A stretch of 64,000 nucleotides of DNA, from NCBI GenBank assembly GCA_013297755.1, contig JAAFIH010000005.1, positions 109,188-173,187 on the forward strand. Reading direction: 5' to 3'. Position 1 is the first letter of the stretch, and every line of letters starts with the position of its first letter. The notes beneath the pieces are model-generated. The model ran no database searches and was not told the DNA's origin. It saw only the letters and a program-made list of their open reading frames with translations. The translations under genes were made by a program, and so were the position numbers. This DNA comes from Cytophagales bacterium (lineage in GTDB: Bacteria; Bacteroidota; Bacteroidia; Cytophagales; UBA9547). Positions 18,137 through 26,881 of the stretch are shown here, one piece after another.

Positions 18137-19702
18137 ATGAAAAAAAACGCATTTATTTTAATTATATTGACTTATACAATATGTTTCTCGCAACAAATTG
18201 ATTTAAGATGGGGGCCAGAAATAAAATATAAGGATTTTTATCCTGTATCGTACACTACAAAAGAAGCCTTTTATTGTTTAGCAATCGAAAAAGAAATACC
18301 TTACTTGAAAAAATATCGATTTTCGGATATGAATCAAGAGTATTCAAAAATATTAGAATTTAATCCTGGAACTGAGAAAAAATTTGAACCAAAAGACTTT
18401 CTATGTTTCAAGAATCAATCAGTTTTTTTTTACGATGCCAAAATAAATGGAAACAAAGACCAAGCAAATTATTCACAGAAGTTTGATTTTGAAGGCAAAC
18501 CAAAAGGGGGGTTTATAAAAATTAAAGAAATTAAAAATTATAAGAAAATGGACCTTATGCAAAAAATTATCAGTGCAGATTCGTCCAAAATTTTGATGAT
18601 AGAATCTCCTAGTGATAAATCTGGTCTGTTATCAAAAGGCGAAAGTGAATCCTATATCATAACAATATTAAATGACAACATTGATTTATTGAAAAGTTTT
18701 GAAATAAAACTACCTTACAAAGACAAAGATTTCTCCCTTGAAGATTATTATATCTTAAACGATGGCACTGTTACATTACTGGCAAGAGTAGACTTTAAAA
18801 GAAAAGATGTAAAAAAAGACGAAGAGAATTATATTTATCAAATTATTACTATCAATGCTTTACAAAATCAAGAATTAAAACAGTACGACCTCAATCTAGA
18901 CCGTAAATATATTGCAAATATACAATTAAAGTTAGACAAAAAAGAAAATATCATTTGCCTAGGAACTTATTCTGATATGAAAGATAATGGAAAACCTAAA
19001 GAAGGTATAAATGGTATTTTTTTCTTGACAATAGACAAAACTACAGGCACTATTACTAGTAAAAGTACTAAAGAGTTTCCAAACAATGTTGTAGAAAAAT
19101 TGACTTCTGCACGAAGAGCTAGAAACGATAAAGGTTTAAATAGCGAATTTAAATTAAAATACATTACCGAAAAGCCTGATGGAGGATTAATTGCTGTTTT
19201 AGAAGAAAATTATTATAAAATTGTTACAATTTGCAGGCAAAATGGTTGCACCCAAACATATCATTATTATGCTAATGACTTTTTGATAATAAATATCTCT
19301 AAAACTAATGAAATACAAAGTTTTATCCATATCGAAAAAGAACAACATTCCATCAATGATGGTGGAAGAGCAAATTCGTTTATAGGTACTTTTTACAACA
19401 ACAAGCTTTATATGTTGATGAATACTCAAACAAATAAATATGGTAAAATTGAAGACAAACTAAAAATGAAAGGTAGTTATAAAAGTGTGCTACCAGTCAT
19501 GGTTACTGTTGATCTTAAAGGAAATGTGGAAATGAACATACTTGGTTCTAGAGAAAAGACTTCTTTTCTTACTTTGATACAATACAGTTCGTTTCGCTCA
19601 GACAATAAGGCTATTTTAGTTGCTCAAAAAGCTGGATCTGGCTGTTTTTGTAGTGGTGGAGCTTTTTTTGGAAATTATAGACATGGCATGCTTACATTAT
19701 AA
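18137..19702 (+). CDS. secreted protein of unknown function
   Basis: 521 aa. Signal peptide at 1-19 (TICFSQQ), no T9SS sorting domain and no lipobox. The mature protein alternates beta-strand-like blocks and charged loops (LPYKDKDFSLEDYYILNDGTV, NIICLGTYSDMKDNG), in the manner of beta-propeller proteins, but I recognise no family. Two cysteine pairs are visible: CRQNGC near residue 371 and CFCSGG near the C-terminus. It is divergent to the small barrel gene at 17348 and convergent with the YidD-linked genes, separated from the latter by 5 bp. Probably periplasmic or surface-exposed. Confidence 0.6.
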   Translation: MKKNAFILIILTYTICFSQQIDLRWGPEIKYKDFYPVSYTTKEAFYCLAIEKEIPYLKKYRFSDMNQEYSKILEFNPGTEKKFEPKDFLCFKNQSVFFYDAKINGNKDQANYSQKFDFEGKPKGGFIKIKEIKNYKKMDLMQKIISADSSKILMIESPSDKSGLLSKGESESYIITILNDNIDLLKSFEIKLPYKDKDFSLEDYYILNDGTVTLLARVDFKRKDVKKDEENYIYQIITINALQNQELKQYDLNLDRKYIANIQLKLDKKENIICLGTYSDMKDNGKPKEGINGIFFLTIDKTTGTITSKSTKEFPNNVVEKLTSARRARNDKGLNSEFKLKYITEKPDGGLIAVLEENYYKIVTICRQNGCTQTYHYYANDFLIINISKTNEIQSFIHIEKEQHSINDGGRANSFIGTFYNNKLYMLMNTQTNKYGKIEDKLKMKGSYKSVLPVMVTVDLKGNVEMNILGSREKTSFLTLIQYSSFRSDNKAILVAQKAGSGCFCSGGAFFGNYRHGMLTL

Positions 19703-19707
19703 TAATT

Positions 19708-20487
19708 TTATTTCAAATCATTTATAATTTTATAGCCAATTAATTTATTTTGATTGGCTATTTTAATTTGTTTTTTTCTCGTTAAATTTAAAGCCATGTT
19801 TCTACCCCCATTATAAAACCTTCTGAAAGGGTAAAAACCATAAAATATAGCAGATCCAAAATGAAAAGTATAAATATTTAACACTGTAAAAGCAATAAAA
19901 CTAGAACATAAAACTAAATTTACGACTCCTTCTTTCCAATATTTTAATTTCATTGCTCCCAAACCAGGCAAAATTGAAGACATTTTTTTGTATTTGAAAG
20001 GGTCTAAATATTCGTTTTCTAAAAAATAATTTGAATCATTTTGTAGATTGTTTTGCTTTAAAAAGTTTTCAATAACCTCAAACTCTTCATTCTCTATTAG
20101 AATATAATAATGAAGTAGTTTTACTGATTGGCTTGTATCATTACAATTATACTTAAAATCAGAAATATTAAACTTTGCATTGGTATAATTACTTAATCCA
20201 TAATTGGAATAAGCTTTTTGATAAAAATAACTGCATTTTGAAGAACTATCAATTTTAGTTATTGAAATTCTGTCTAATGTTTTTATACTCTGTTCATATA
20301 ATTCTGATTCAAGATATGATTGAGATTTTTTTAATAAATACTTTGCTATACTATCTGGATCTGAATGGCTCATAATATTTCGCTCAAGCTCTATTTGTGA
20401 ACACATTAATTCCAATTGATTCATATTTTGTGCATTAATATAATGCATTGTTCCTAAAATCAGGTATATAATAATTTTCAAGTTCAT
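19708..20487 (-). CDS. exported TPR-like protein with C-terminal membrane segments (third gene of YidD-linked set)
   Basis: 259 aa. N-terminal signal peptide (LGTMHYINAQ), then about 130 residues of helical, TPR-like sequence (SYLESELYEQSIKTLDRI, YFYQKAYSNYGLSNYTNA), then SSILPGLGAMKLKYWKEGV, a hydrophobic segment and a basic C-terminus. The PGLG...W..G motif parallels PGMGKTYLGEKWKG in the upstream gene, so the two look like distant paralogues. Its start lies 53 bp inside the upstream gene, an unusually long overlap that argues for translational coupling. Function unknown. Confidence 0.65.
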   Translation of the reverse strand: MNLKIIIYLILGTMHYINAQNMNQLELMCSQIELERNIMSHSDPDSIAKYLLKKSQSYLESELYEQSIKTLDRISITKIDSSSKCSYFYQKAYSNYGLSNYTNAKFNISDFKYNCNDTSQSVKLLHYYILIENEEFEVIENFLKQNNLQNDSNYFLENEYLDPFKYKKMSSILPGLGAMKLKYWKEGVVNLVLCSSFIAFTVLNIYTFHFGSAIFYGFYPFRRFYNGGRNMALNLTRKKQIKIANQNKLIGYKIINDLK

Positions 20488-21253
20488 AAATTAATTGTTT
20501 ACGATGATCTTTTCTTCTCTTAAAAACGTGTTTGTAGGAGATAAATATGTTAGACAAATAAACTGCTGAAAATAAACTTGCAGAAATTATAAATCTTGGA
20601 GATTGTAGCCCATCTTTTAAATATGCTTCTAAAGAAACCAAACCAAGTGAAATACAAGATATAAAAACAGGAAGTCCTTTCCATTTTTCACCCAAATATG
20701 TTTTTCCCATGCCTGGCAAAAAAATTGAAATTGACATAGCTACAAATGCTTTTTTTTGTAATAAAAAAGCATAATTCTGGTAAGCCTGTTGAACAGAAAA
20801 TGGAACTTCGCTGAAAAATATATTTTTGTTTTCAAGTAAGTTTATTGTGTTATATATTTTTATTGAATCATTTATATCTAAATGTAACTTATTGATTTTT
20901 AATTGATTAAAAAGTTTTAAACTATCAAATTTTAGTAACAAATAAAAGTAACTTTTATAATATTTTGAAGAGTAAAGTGTGTCTTGATTGATTTTTTTAT
21001 AATATTTTAAAGCATAATTTAGTTGATTTAAACACAAAAAAGTATGGGCCCTTTCATATTTGAATCTATCTGAAAGTGTGTCTTGACATAAAGATAAAAG
21101 ATTATTTTTGTCGATAAATAAATGATTAGCAGTAAAATGTTTTAACAAATCATGCTCTTTATTATATTGATACAATAAATTTTGAGCCTTAGTTAAAACC
21201 GAAAAACATAAAAAAACTAAAACTAAAAATTTAATAATCTGATGGGTCATCAA
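20435..21253 (-). CDS. exported TPR-like protein with PGxGxxYxGxxxxG membrane segment (second gene of YidD-linked set)
   Basis: 272 aa. Signal peptide at 1-24 (FSVLTKAQ); helical repeat-like region about 25-150 (ERAHTFLCLNQLNYALKYYKKI); then IFLPGMGKTYLGEKWKG followed by about two hydrophobic helices (about 188-240) and a basic tail. The glycine-rich PGxGxxYxGxxxxG motif occurs before membrane hairpins in TM2-like and DUF5683-like proteins. It overlaps the upstream YidD-like gene by 23 bp and the downstream paralogue by 53 bp. Likely anchored in the inner membrane with a periplasmic TPR part. I know no characterised homologue. Confidence 0.65.
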   Translation of the reverse strand: MMTHQIIKFLVLVFLCFSVLTKAQNLLYQYNKEHDLLKHFTANHLFIDKNNLLSLCQDTLSDRFKYERAHTFLCLNQLNYALKYYKKINQDTLYSSKYYKSYFYLLLKFDSLKLFNQLKINKLHLDINDSIKIYNTINLLENKNIFFSEVPFSVQQAYQNYAFLLQKKAFVAMSISIFLPGMGKTYLGEKWKGLPVFISCISLGLVSLEAYLKDGLQSPRFIISASLFSAVYLSNIFISYKHVFKRRKDHRKQLIYELENYYIPDFRNNALY

Positions 21254-21689
21254 TAATATCTCCTGTTGAATTATCTATATAAATGGGCAAAACATTATTG
21301 TAGGCATGTTTATTACAACGGTGAAGTCGATCAATTGAATAAGCAATTCCTTTTAAAACTCCATTTTTAGCTATTATTCTAGAGGCAAATCTAGAACAAC
21401 TAAGTTTATAAGGACAAGATGCAGAAAATTGTATTGAAAGATTATTTCTATAAATTACCATCAAAACAACAAATGGCATCTTAATAATATTGTTTTTTTT
21501 AATTAAAAACTCTTGTTTTGTTTTTTCAAACACTTGCTCTTCTTCAGAATTGTTTAATTGAGATATTCTATTGTTTGAAAGTTTTATGAGTTTATCAGTT
21601 TGAGAAAAAGATTGTTTTAAAATAAAAAATAAAGTAAATGGTAATATAATTTTGAGTTTTAGTGGAATAAAATTAAGTTTCATTAACAA
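21231..21689 (-). CDS. exported YidD-like (membrane insertion efficiency factor family) protein
   Basis: 152 aa, about twice the length of ordinary YidD. The core at 72-128 has the family pattern: hydrophobic VVLMVIYRNNLS, C92-PYKLS-C98-SRFASR, NGVLKG, then DRLHRC with C125. Unlike normal YidD, it has a hydrophobic N-terminal signal (ILPFTLFFILKQSFSQ) and a 40-residue charged linker, and lacks the GG-DPVP tail. Classical YidD is a small cytoplasmic-side factor near YidC; this form appears exported. First gene of three overlapping minus-strand genes. No rnpA, rpmH or yidC is nearby, so it is not the housekeeping copy. Family call good; role unknown. Confidence 0.75.
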   Translation of the reverse strand: MLMKLNFIPLKLKIILPFTLFFILKQSFSQTDKLIKLSNNRISQLNNSEEEQVFEKTKQEFLIKKNNIIKMPFVVLMVIYRNNLSIQFSASCPYKLSCSRFASRIIAKNGVLKGIAYSIDRLHRCNKHAYNNVLPIYIDNSTGDIIDDPSDY

Positions 21690-21956
21690 GAATTATTTAA
21701 TATCTATGTAAAACTAATTATTTTAAATTAAAATATAGTAAAGTTTATTTAACTATTATTCAGCTTGTTTAAGCCTTACTCCAACAAATTTTTCTCCATG
21801 CCGCAAAACTACTCCAAAAGAAATAAACTTTTATCAAATGCAAAGTCGTAATCTGGGCTTTACTATGAAAGTAATATCACATTAAAATATTTATTTAATT
21901 TTGATGTAAATAAGTCTATTTTTTATTTTTTGATAAATATTGATTTAGAATTAAAA

Positions 21957-22044
21957 GTCGTTTACTTAAGCATTTTTTTATTGCCTTTATCTTAGTCTTT
22001 CTCCAAAGAAGAAAGATAATCTGATTCTTAAGTAAACGACATTG
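21957..22044. repeat. small inverted-repeat element, family copy 2
   Basis: GTCGTTTACTTAAG and CTTAAGTAAACGACATTG form the ends; the inner stem is TCTTTCT / AGAAAGA. Homologous along its length to 3396-3487, with the inner stem changed on both sides so that pairing is kept. It lies in the 688-bp gene-free stretch 21690-22377, which otherwise holds only the 57-bp repeat at 22267-22323. Confidence 0.65.
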
Positions 22045-22266
22045 ATTTAGAATTTAAAGCTGATTGAATTTTTATTTTTAAAGTGTGTTAAAAAAGCTAT
22101 TATATTTTTTTATAAATCTTACCCTAACTCAAATAGATAAATATATTAGTTTTAGGCTATTTGATTAAAAATAAAGTAAAATAATTGGCTATACAAGAAC
22201 TGTTTACATTGCTTGCTATCAAATTTTTTAGTCTTACTAATTTTTTTATTTTCAAAAAGGCAAAAT

Positions 22267-22323
22267 ATAAAACTTTTTTGAAAATCTAACCTTATATTTT
22301 CGATGATATTATTGAAACAATTT
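22267..22323. repeat. 57-bp repeat, copy 2
   Basis: Identical to 17102-17158. It ends about 55 bp from the 3' end of the lipoprotein gene at 22378 and does not extend into coding sequence. Confidence 0.85.
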
Positions 22324-22377
22324 ATATAATATTTATAAATAGATTAGCTCTTAAAAAGGCTATTTTATTTGTATTTA

Positions 22378-22890
22378 TTACTCTTTTAAATCTTTGATGG
22401 TCATTTTTTTGATCAACTCTTTTTTGGGCATTTCTACCACAATCAATCCTTTCAGGGTTGGTTTATTTCCAATATTTTCAATGATTGGTCTAGTAATAAT
22501 TAGCTTATCTTCGCCAATTTTTTGTAAGTTGTCTTCGTTGGCAATATTATTACTCATATTATATTGATAAGCCTGATAAACAATGTATAGTTTTGAATTA
22601 GTGTCTATTTGCTGCTTGATAAGTTGATTTATTTTAAAATTCATTTCTTTTTCGAGCCACAATTTGAAAGGAATAGAACTAAACTGAGTATCTCCAAACG
22701 GTATATTTGATTTTTGTAAGCTATCCAACACCATTTTTCCTTTCTTGAAAGCATATCCATTGATCTGACCTTGGGTTACTCGCATGACTTCACGGTCTTC
22801 CATTTCAGATTTGAAAGCATTTCTGTCTACTGGCTTGTTGCCACATTTGTATAAAATAAGGGCAGTAAAAAAAACAATTATTAATCTCAT
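22378..22890 (-). CDS. lipoprotein of unknown function
   Basis: 170 aa with a short lipoprotein signal (ALILYKC, cysteine at residue 16). The mature part is helical and charged (REVMRVTQGQINGYAFKKG, FKLWLEKEMNFKINQLIKQQ) and ends KGLIVVEMPKKELIKKMTIKDLKE. The EVxRVTxxQI opening vaguely recalls DUF3365-type sensor domains, but I could not support that. It follows the Tat-signal isomerase gene by 21 bp on the same strand and belongs to the same run as the dehydrogenase/cytochrome gene, so a periplasmic accessory role in that pathway is possible. Confidence 0.55.
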   Translation of the reverse strand: MRLIIVFFTALILYKCGNKPVDRNAFKSEMEDREVMRVTQGQINGYAFKKGKMVLDSLQKSNIPFGDTQFSSIPFKLWLEKEMNFKINQLIKQQIDTNSKLYIVYQAYQYNMSNNIANEDNLQKIGEDKLIITRPIIENIGNKPTLKGLIVVEMPKKELIKKMTIKDLKE

Positions 22891-22911
22891 TTATTACTTA
22901 TTTTGACTCCA

Positions 22912-23790
22912 TTAAACATCACAAATTAAGATTGCTTTTTTCAAAGATTCTAAAGGTTTTGGCGATTTTGGTATAAATTCTTGCCCTACATATCCTTTAT
23001 AACCAGCCTCTACTAGGGCTTTCATTACGGCAGGATAGTAAATTTCTTGAGTTTCGTCTATTTCGGCACGCCCAGGATTGCCTCCCGTATGTATGTGTGC
23101 AATATAGTCAATATTTTTTTTAATAGTACGAATAATATCTCCTTCCATAATTTGCATGTGATAAATATCGTACAAAAGTTTAAAATATGGGCTTCCAACT
23201 GCTTTGCACAAATTTACACCCCAATTTGTGTTATCACATTGATAATCGGCATGATCTACTTTGCTGTTGAGCAATTCCATGACTAAAGTTACTTTGTATT
23301 TTTCACAAATGGGCATTAGTTTTTTTAATCCAATGGCACAATTTTCTAATCCTTGAGTGTCAGTTAGTCCATTTCTGTTTCCTGAAAAACAAATAATTTT
23401 ATTTAATCCTGCGGCCACCAACTTTGGCATTATTTCTGTATAACTTTTGATAAGTTCGTCATGATATGTAAGGTTATTAAACCCTTTGTCTATGCCCATA
23501 CCAGCACCCCAAGGCATGGCAGACGTTAGGCCATATTTTTTTAATATGGGCCATTCTTCTGGCCCAGTTAGTTCTATTGATTTTAGGCCAATTTTTTGAG
23601 CTGCTTGGCATAAAACTTCAAAATCTGTGCTACCATAGCACCATCTACATACAGAATGATTGATATTACCTTTCAATATTGGGGTTTTTTGTGTTTTTTT
23701 ATCATCTCCTGCCATCATATTTTCGACTGAAGTCATACTTAGTGCCATCGTTCCTAAACCTACAAGTGCTTGTCTTCTATTCGTTTTCAT
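22912..23790 (-). CDS. Tat-exported hydroxypyruvate isomerase-like TIM-barrel protein
   Basis: 292 aa. The N-terminus has a Tat-like signal (NRRQALVGLGTMALS). The rest is a xylose-isomerase-like TIM barrel of the Hyi/sugar epimerase family: VCRWCYG, metal-ligand blocks VMELLN (Glu), YDIYHMQIMEGD (Asp, His) and GYVGQEF (Glu), plus HIHTGGNPGRAEID. Such enzymes interconvert keto- and aldo-sugars or hydroxypyruvate and tartronate semialdehyde; the exported, Tat-dependent version is common in Bacteroidota and its substrate is unknown. It lies 15 bp after the PQQ-type dehydrogenase gene on the same strand. Confidence 0.85.
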   Translation of the reverse strand: MKTNRRQALVGLGTMALSMTSVENMMAGDDKKTQKTPILKGNINHSVCRWCYGSTDFEVLCQAAQKIGLKSIELTGPEEWPILKKYGLTSAMPWGAGMGIDKGFNNLTYHDELIKSYTEIMPKLVAAGLNKIICFSGNRNGLTDTQGLENCAIGLKKLMPICEKYKVTLVMELLNSKVDHADYQCDNTNWGVNLCKAVGSPYFKLLYDIYHMQIMEGDIIRTIKKNIDYIAHIHTGGNPGRAEIDETQEIYYPAVMKALVEAGYKGYVGQEFIPKSPKPLESLKKAILICDV

Positions 23791-23805
23791 TGCTTATTTA
23801 ATATG

Positions 23806-26679
23806 TTATTTTTTTAAAATTTCAAATGATAAAAATTCTAGGTTTATCATGTGGTCGCTAGTACCATCGTCTGAGGGTTGGTTATCTTCAAAAGTAATAT
23901 AAAGATTTATTTTCTTGTTTAATGGAACAAAATTGAATGTACAAATTTCCCAAATTCCCCATTTTCCTTGAGGATTTACTTTTGTAGTTGCTATAATGTT
24001 TCCTTTCGAGGAGTTTTCTCTGAGTTGCAAAAAACCTGTGGCAGATTTTGAATTTACTTTTACAGAAACTTTATTTATCTGAGACATATCGATGTTTTTG
24101 AAATGAATGTTTGATTCATAATTAAAAGCTCCAACGTATTTTAGATTTTTATTTTCTTCTATAATCATACATTTGTGTAAAGAATCGGCTGTTATACATT
24201 TTAATAGTGGGTTTTTCAATGTAAGTATATTTGTTTTTGAAAGTGGATATTTACCTTCTATTCCATTGTCAGTATAAGTAGATGTGATATAAAACCAACC
24301 CCTTTTGGATACAAACTCTTTTGAAAGTATTTTTCCTTGTTGAGCCAGTTTAATCGAATATTTATCTTCAATATTAGGACTTGTATTGTTCAGAGATAAT
24401 ATATATTGAACCATACTTTTGGCGTTGGCTAGTGTTATTTGAGGATGTGCACTCATGGCGTGGTCGCCCCAAACACCACCCCCACCTTTTATAATTTTGG
24501 CCGACAACAATTCAATAGCTTTTGGGTGATTGAAATATCTTTTACTGATATCAATAAACGAAGGCCCAACAGATTTTATATTCATGGCATGACAACTTTT
24601 GCAATCGCTAGAGGCAATAAGTGCATTTTCCGTAATTTCTCTTTCTTTTGGGGTTTCTTTGTGTCCAGTAGTTGGCTCTATCATGGGATAAATATCTGTA
24701 CCTTGTGGAATATAAGTAATATTTGATACTATTTTTGAAGTATCTATTTTTTTGTCTTCTTTGTCTGATACTCTTATACTATATTCAAAATCAGAGTTGT
24801 CAAAATAAAATGTTGCATTAATACCTTTTAAAAGAATATCTACTTTAGGGTAGGTATTGCCTACAATTATTTTTTTTGTTTGAGTGGCGCTACTTTTTTT
24901 GGAATCCATGCAACTAAGGTTCAGCATATACACACCAGCTGTAGTAAATATAAATGTAGCATTTTTTTGATATGAAAATGGGGCTTGATAGTCCATAGAC
25001 CATTCATAAGAAATAGAATCTTTGTCTAAATCGTAAGATTTGTTTGCGTTGAATGTTAAAGTTGAGTTTAGTTCCAAAATAGTATCATTACAAGTAATAA
25101 TAGGAACTGGAGGCCTGTTGCCTTCGCTATAAATGATTCTAGTAAGGCTGGCATCTTTGTTTTGTGCATACCATATAAGCCCATACTCAAGAATATAGAG
25201 AGACCCATCAGGAGCAAAAGCGATATGTGTAGGATTTACTAATTTGATGTTTTTCAGTACCTGTTCCATACCTTGATACTTGCCTTTATTATCCATCGAA
25301 ACTGCCATTATCCAGCTACGCATCCAATCATAAATAAATAGTTTATCGTTATAATATTTAGGAAATCTTACTGAAGAGTTTTTGTGATTCATGTAATTAT
25401 ACACAGGACCCGCACAAGCCGTACGCCCACTCTTGCCTACTAGAGGAAACTCTTTGGATTTGGCATAAGGATAGTAAATAAAAGCGTTTTGTGGTATGGG
25501 TAAGTTTTTTAGCCCAGTATTGTTTTTTGATGGATTGTATGGTTTGGTTGCACTAAAGGGCTTTGGAGTAGAGCTATCTGTAAGGGGTACATAGCAATAG
25601 GGAATGTTGTTGGCTACAAACAGTGGCCATCCAAAGTTTCCTGCACTTTGAGCTTGATTTATTTCATCGTATCCACGTGGGCCAATGGTGCTGTCTGTGC
25701 CTGCATCAGGGCCTACTTCGCCCCAATAAACAAAGCCAGTTTTGTCGTCTATACTCATTTTCCAGGGGTTTCTACAACCCATCACATATATTTCTGGCTT
25801 TCCTAATGAGCCATTTTTTGGAAACAAATTACCATCAGGGATGATGTAGTTGCCGTTTTCGAGTGGTTTTATTCTCAATATTTTTCCTCTAAAATCATCT
25901 GAATTGGAGGCTGTACGCAATGCATCATACATCTCTCTTCCATATCTTTGATCATGAGGAGGGTAGCCATTGGCCTGCCAAGGGGGTGTATTGTCGCCTG
26001 TAGAAATCAATAGATTGCCCATTTTGTCAAACAAAATAGTTCCTCCATTGTGTGCACCTGGTTCTTTATCAATTTTGAAACTAAATATTATTTTTTCATT
26101 GGCTTGAAGCAAAGTATCGTTTTCAAATTTAATTCTTGATAATTTATAATTCATAGCAGTATCTATGTAAAACAAATAAACGTGCTTGTTGTAGTCAAAA
26201 TTCGGGTCTAAAGCCAAGCCCATTACCCCATTTCCACCTGAATAATCTACCATAAAACTTGCAATTTCTTTCACAAATCCTTTTTTAGGATTGTACACAA
26301 ATATTTCGCCTCTGCGTTGGCAAAAGAAAACTTCATTGTCATTGGATATAGTCAAAGCAATAGGCTCTGTAAGTCCCATTTTGATGTTTTGTTTCGAAAA
26401 TCGATTTTCTTCTGGTTTTAGAATCTTACTTTTTTCTTGCCCACAACCCCAAAATAAAAGATTTACAACCAAAAACAAGCATCTAGTCATTGGTAAAGGA
26501 AATTTTAAAAACCCCAAATATATTTTTAAAAACTCCCCCCAAGCCAATTTATGTTTAGATGCCACTGTATCCAAAAGAAAGGACATCAAAGAAAAAGCGT
26601 TTCTTAGAATTTGACATATATTTTTAATCATAATCTGAAAAGAGTCTTCAAAAGAACATCTAAAATTTATTTTTTTCAT
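23806..26679 (-). CDS. PQQ-type sugar dehydrogenase / PKD / cytochrome c lipoprotein
   Basis: 957 aa from the first ATG. Order: extended N-terminus, lipoprotein signal (LVVNLLFWGC), six-bladed glucose/sorbosone-dehydrogenase propeller (EPIALTISNDNEVFFCQRRG, GVMGLALDPNFD, EPGAHNGGTILFD, YGREMYDALR), a PKD domain (PPVPIITCNDTILEL...), cytochrome c with CKSCH (C693, H697) and distal Met region, and a C-terminal CBM6-like beta-sandwich. It would oxidise a sugar in the periplasm and pass electrons to its own haem. The ATG at 26490, just before the lipoprotein signal, is an equally likely or better start; the extra 63 residues would hide the signal peptide. Downstream: hyi-like gene and lipoprotein. 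Confidence 0.85.
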   Translation of the reverse strand: MKKINFRCSFEDSFQIMIKNICQILRNAFSLMSFLLDTVASKHKLAWGEFLKIYLGFLKFPLPMTRCLFLVVNLLFWGCGQEKSKILKPEENRFSKQNIKMGLTEPIALTISNDNEVFFCQRRGEIFVYNPKKGFVKEIASFMVDYSGGNGVMGLALDPNFDYNKHVYLFYIDTAMNYKLSRIKFENDTLLQANEKIIFSFKIDKEPGAHNGGTILFDKMGNLLISTGDNTPPWQANGYPPHDQRYGREMYDALRTASNSDDFRGKILRIKPLENGNYIIPDGNLFPKNGSLGKPEIYVMGCRNPWKMSIDDKTGFVYWGEVGPDAGTDSTIGPRGYDEINQAQSAGNFGWPLFVANNIPYCYVPLTDSSTPKPFSATKPYNPSKNNTGLKNLPIPQNAFIYYPYAKSKEFPLVGKSGRTACAGPVYNYMNHKNSSVRFPKYYNDKLFIYDWMRSWIMAVSMDNKGKYQGMEQVLKNIKLVNPTHIAFAPDGSLYILEYGLIWYAQNKDASLTRIIYSEGNRPPVPIITCNDTILELNSTLTFNANKSYDLDKDSISYEWSMDYQAPFSYQKNATFIFTTAGVYMLNLSCMDSKKSSATQTKKIIVGNTYPKVDILLKGINATFYFDNSDFEYSIRVSDKEDKKIDTSKIVSNITYIPQGTDIYPMIEPTTGHKETPKEREITENALIASSDCKSCHAMNIKSVGPSFIDISKRYFNHPKAIELLSAKIIKGGGGVWGDHAMSAHPQITLANAKSMVQYILSLNNTSPNIEDKYSIKLAQQGKILSKEFVSKRGWFYITSTYTDNGIEGKYPLSKTNILTLKNPLLKCITADSLHKCMIIEENKNLKYVGAFNYESNIHFKNIDMSQINKVSVKVNSKSATGFLQLRENSSKGNIIATTKVNPQGKWGIWEICTFNFVPLNKKINLYITFEDNQPSDDGTSDHMINLEFLSFEILKK

Positions 26680-26881
26680 TAAAATCTAATTTTAAAAAAT
26701 AGGATTTATTAAAATCATACAAACATTAATATATTTTTTTCAAATAACATATATTTGGTCTCTAAGACCTCAAATGTTAATTTTGTACAAAAATATATTA
26801 TTATATTAATATTTTATATAAATAGTTTTAATTTAATAAAATTGTTGTTTAATTGCAAAATCTCATTAAATCATTAAAAAA
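26680..26881. promoter_or_regulatory. divergent promoter region with hairpin
   Basis: 202 bp between two divergent carbohydrate genes. An imperfect palindrome around 26747-26782 (AACATATATTTGGTC ... GACCTCAAATGTT) could be an operator or a hairpin. TTTTGTAC and A/T tracts follow. No factor can be named. Confidence 0.35.
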
